This document shows positions 4,587 to 5,426 of a DNA stretch of 5,426 nt, piece after piece. The notes below the pieces were generated by a model, which did no database searches, was not told the DNA's origin, and was given only the letters and a program-made list of their open reading frames with translations. This stretch comes from Chitinivibrionales bacterium (GTDB taxonomy: Bacteria > Fibrobacterota > Chitinivibrionia > Chitinivibrionales > FEN-1185): positions 1 to 5,426 of the forward strand of contig JAQUMP010000271.1 in the NCBI GenBank assembly GCA_028718065.1, given 5' to 3'. The position numbers and the translations under genes were made by a program. Numbering within the stretch: the first letter of the stretch is position 1; each line of letters begins with the position of its first letter.

Positions 4587-5426
4587 CTAATTCTTTTGGT
4601 TTTTAAGATCGTCCTGAATGACCTTGTTCGCAGGATCGATCTGTAATGCCCGGTCAAGATGCTGTTTGAAACCGGCGCCGTCTTTGTGCAGCTTGCAGAG
4701 TTTGGCAAGGCCGTATTCGGCCAGCGCAAACTTGGGATCGGCCTGCAAGGTGCGTTTATAAAAAGTCTCGGCCCACATGGGTTTGGAAACCAGCATGTAC
4801 GTCTCGGCGCGCTCGAACAGCGCCGGGGCATAATTGGCGTATTTGTCGATATAGGTAATTTCTTTATAGGTTTCGATCGCGTCATCGTACTTTTTCTTGT
4901 ACCGCTGGATTTTGGCCTGCAACATGAGCACGTCGACATTTTCCGGCTGCGTGGCCTTGATGTCCTCGATGACATTTTCGGCCTCTTTATATTTTTCGTT
5001 GTCAACCAGCACCCCGGCATACAAAAGCATGGCTTTGGGGTCTCTTTTTTTGTCAACATACTGCTTGATTTCGTCCTCGGCTTTTTTCTTCTGTCCGAGC
5101 TGATTGTATAACTCAAACAGTTTAAATCGAATGTTCAAGTCATCGGGCTGCAATTCCTTGGCCTTGGCAAGCAAATCCGAGGCCTCCTGGAGCCGGTTGG
5201 TTTTCATGTATCCCTGGGCCAGCGTGAGCAGTATCTGCGGGTCCTTGGGCGAGAGCGTTTTGGCCATTTCCAGGTAAATCAGGCCTTCGCTCATCTGCCC
5301 GTTCTTTACAAGTATTAAACCAAGTTGCTTATTGGCCTCAAGGTTCTGCGGGTCGAGTTTTACCAATTTTTTGTAAGCATCGAACACATCTTTTTCCCGT
5401 CCCAGTTTCTGGTATACATGCGCCAA
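4587..5426 (-). CDS. TPR-repeat protein, C-terminal part (5' end outside the window)
   Basis: The frame is open from the right edge, so the true start lies outside; the first visible codon (TTG) is probably an internal Leu. The visible 279 residues consist almost entirely of tetratricopeptide repeats of 33-35 residues, about eight of them. Units begin near residues 1 (partial), 29, 63, 97, 131, 164, 199 and 233, with typical W/L-G-Y-A-F-A-P positions: LGLILVKNGQMSEGLIYLEMA, LAQGYMKTNRLQEA, LFELYNQLGQKKKAEDEI, YAGVLVDNEKYKEAENVI, YKKKYDDAIETYKEI, RAETYMLVSKPMWAETFY and YGLAKLCKLHKDGAGFKQHLDRA. Each ends in a DP/QP-type turn. It closes with a short Lys/Asn/Gln-rich tail. TPR arrays are protein-protein scaffolds, commonly in envelope assembly, secretion or polysaccharide systems. 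With no catalytic or anchoring domain visible, the partner cannot be named. A terminator follows 42 bases after the TAG stop. Confidence 0.9.
   Translation of the reverse strand: MAHVYQKLGREKDVFDAYKKLVKLDPQNLEANKQLGLILVKNGQMSEGLIYLEMAKTLSPKDPQILLTLAQGYMKTNRLQEASDLLAKAKELQPDDLNIRFKLFELYNQLGQKKKAEDEIKQYVDKKRDPKAMLLYAGVLVDNEKYKEAENVIEDIKATQPENVDVLMLQAKIQRYKKKYDDAIETYKEITYIDKYANYAPALFERAETYMLVSKPMWAETFYKRTLQADPKFALAEYGLAKLCKLHKDGAGFKQHLDRALQIDPANKVIQDDLKNQKN

Noticed and set aside
4659..5111. Plus-strand ORF of 150 codons, rich in Phe/Gly/Val
   Set aside because: It is antisense to the TPR array; the hydrophobic look comes from the complement of Lys/Glu/Ala-rich repeats.

Overview
All eight coding features read on the minus strand. 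They are ordinary chromosomal bacterial genes with compact spacing and AT-rich intergenic gaps. The organism looks like a diderm or otherwise environmental bacterium of moderate GC. Two things suggest this: an ECF sigma/anti-sigma pair with a membrane-anchored zinc-finger anti-sigma factor, and a small Sec-exported alanine-rich protein. The leucyl-tRNA synthetase N-terminus carries an HVGH form of the class I HIGH motif. I cannot name a phylum from the sequence alone.

In transcription order (high to low coordinates) the window opens with the C-terminal 280 codons of a TPR-repeat protein whose start lies beyond the right edge. A clear intrinsic terminator (4508-4545) closes it. Next come an ECF sigma-70 family factor (3868-4437) and, overlapping it by 14 bases, its probable anti-sigma factor (3360-3881), which has a Cys/His zinc-finger head and one membrane helix. 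A 213-base AT-rich gap with an extended -10 promoter then leads to a secreted 146-residue protein with a DUF5666-like beta domain and a low-complexity Lys/Thr/Ala/Pro tail. A textbook terminator (2623-2655) ends that unit.

The last unit begins with a candidate promoter and a possible 46-residue membrane microprotein. It continues with a PfkB-family sugar kinase of the 1-phosphofructokinase/hexose-phosphate kinase type (TTG start), a UDP-glucuronate decarboxylase (UDP-xylose synthase) and the first 145 codons of leuS (GTG start), which runs off the left edge. The decarboxylase and leuS are 2 bases apart and probably translationally coupled. A 60-base nested palindromic element sits between the kinase and the decarboxylase, and its outer arm supplies most of the kinase stop codon.

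Functionally the window joins three themes: envelope or stress signalling (sigma, anti-sigma and perhaps the exported protein), sugar-phosphate and nucleotide-sugar metabolism feeding surface polysaccharide, and housekeeping translation. I see no mobile element, CRISPR array, tRNA or rRNA. Nothing here is convincingly a new system. The points most worth a second look are the palindromic repeat, the exported protein with its promoter region, and the microprotein.
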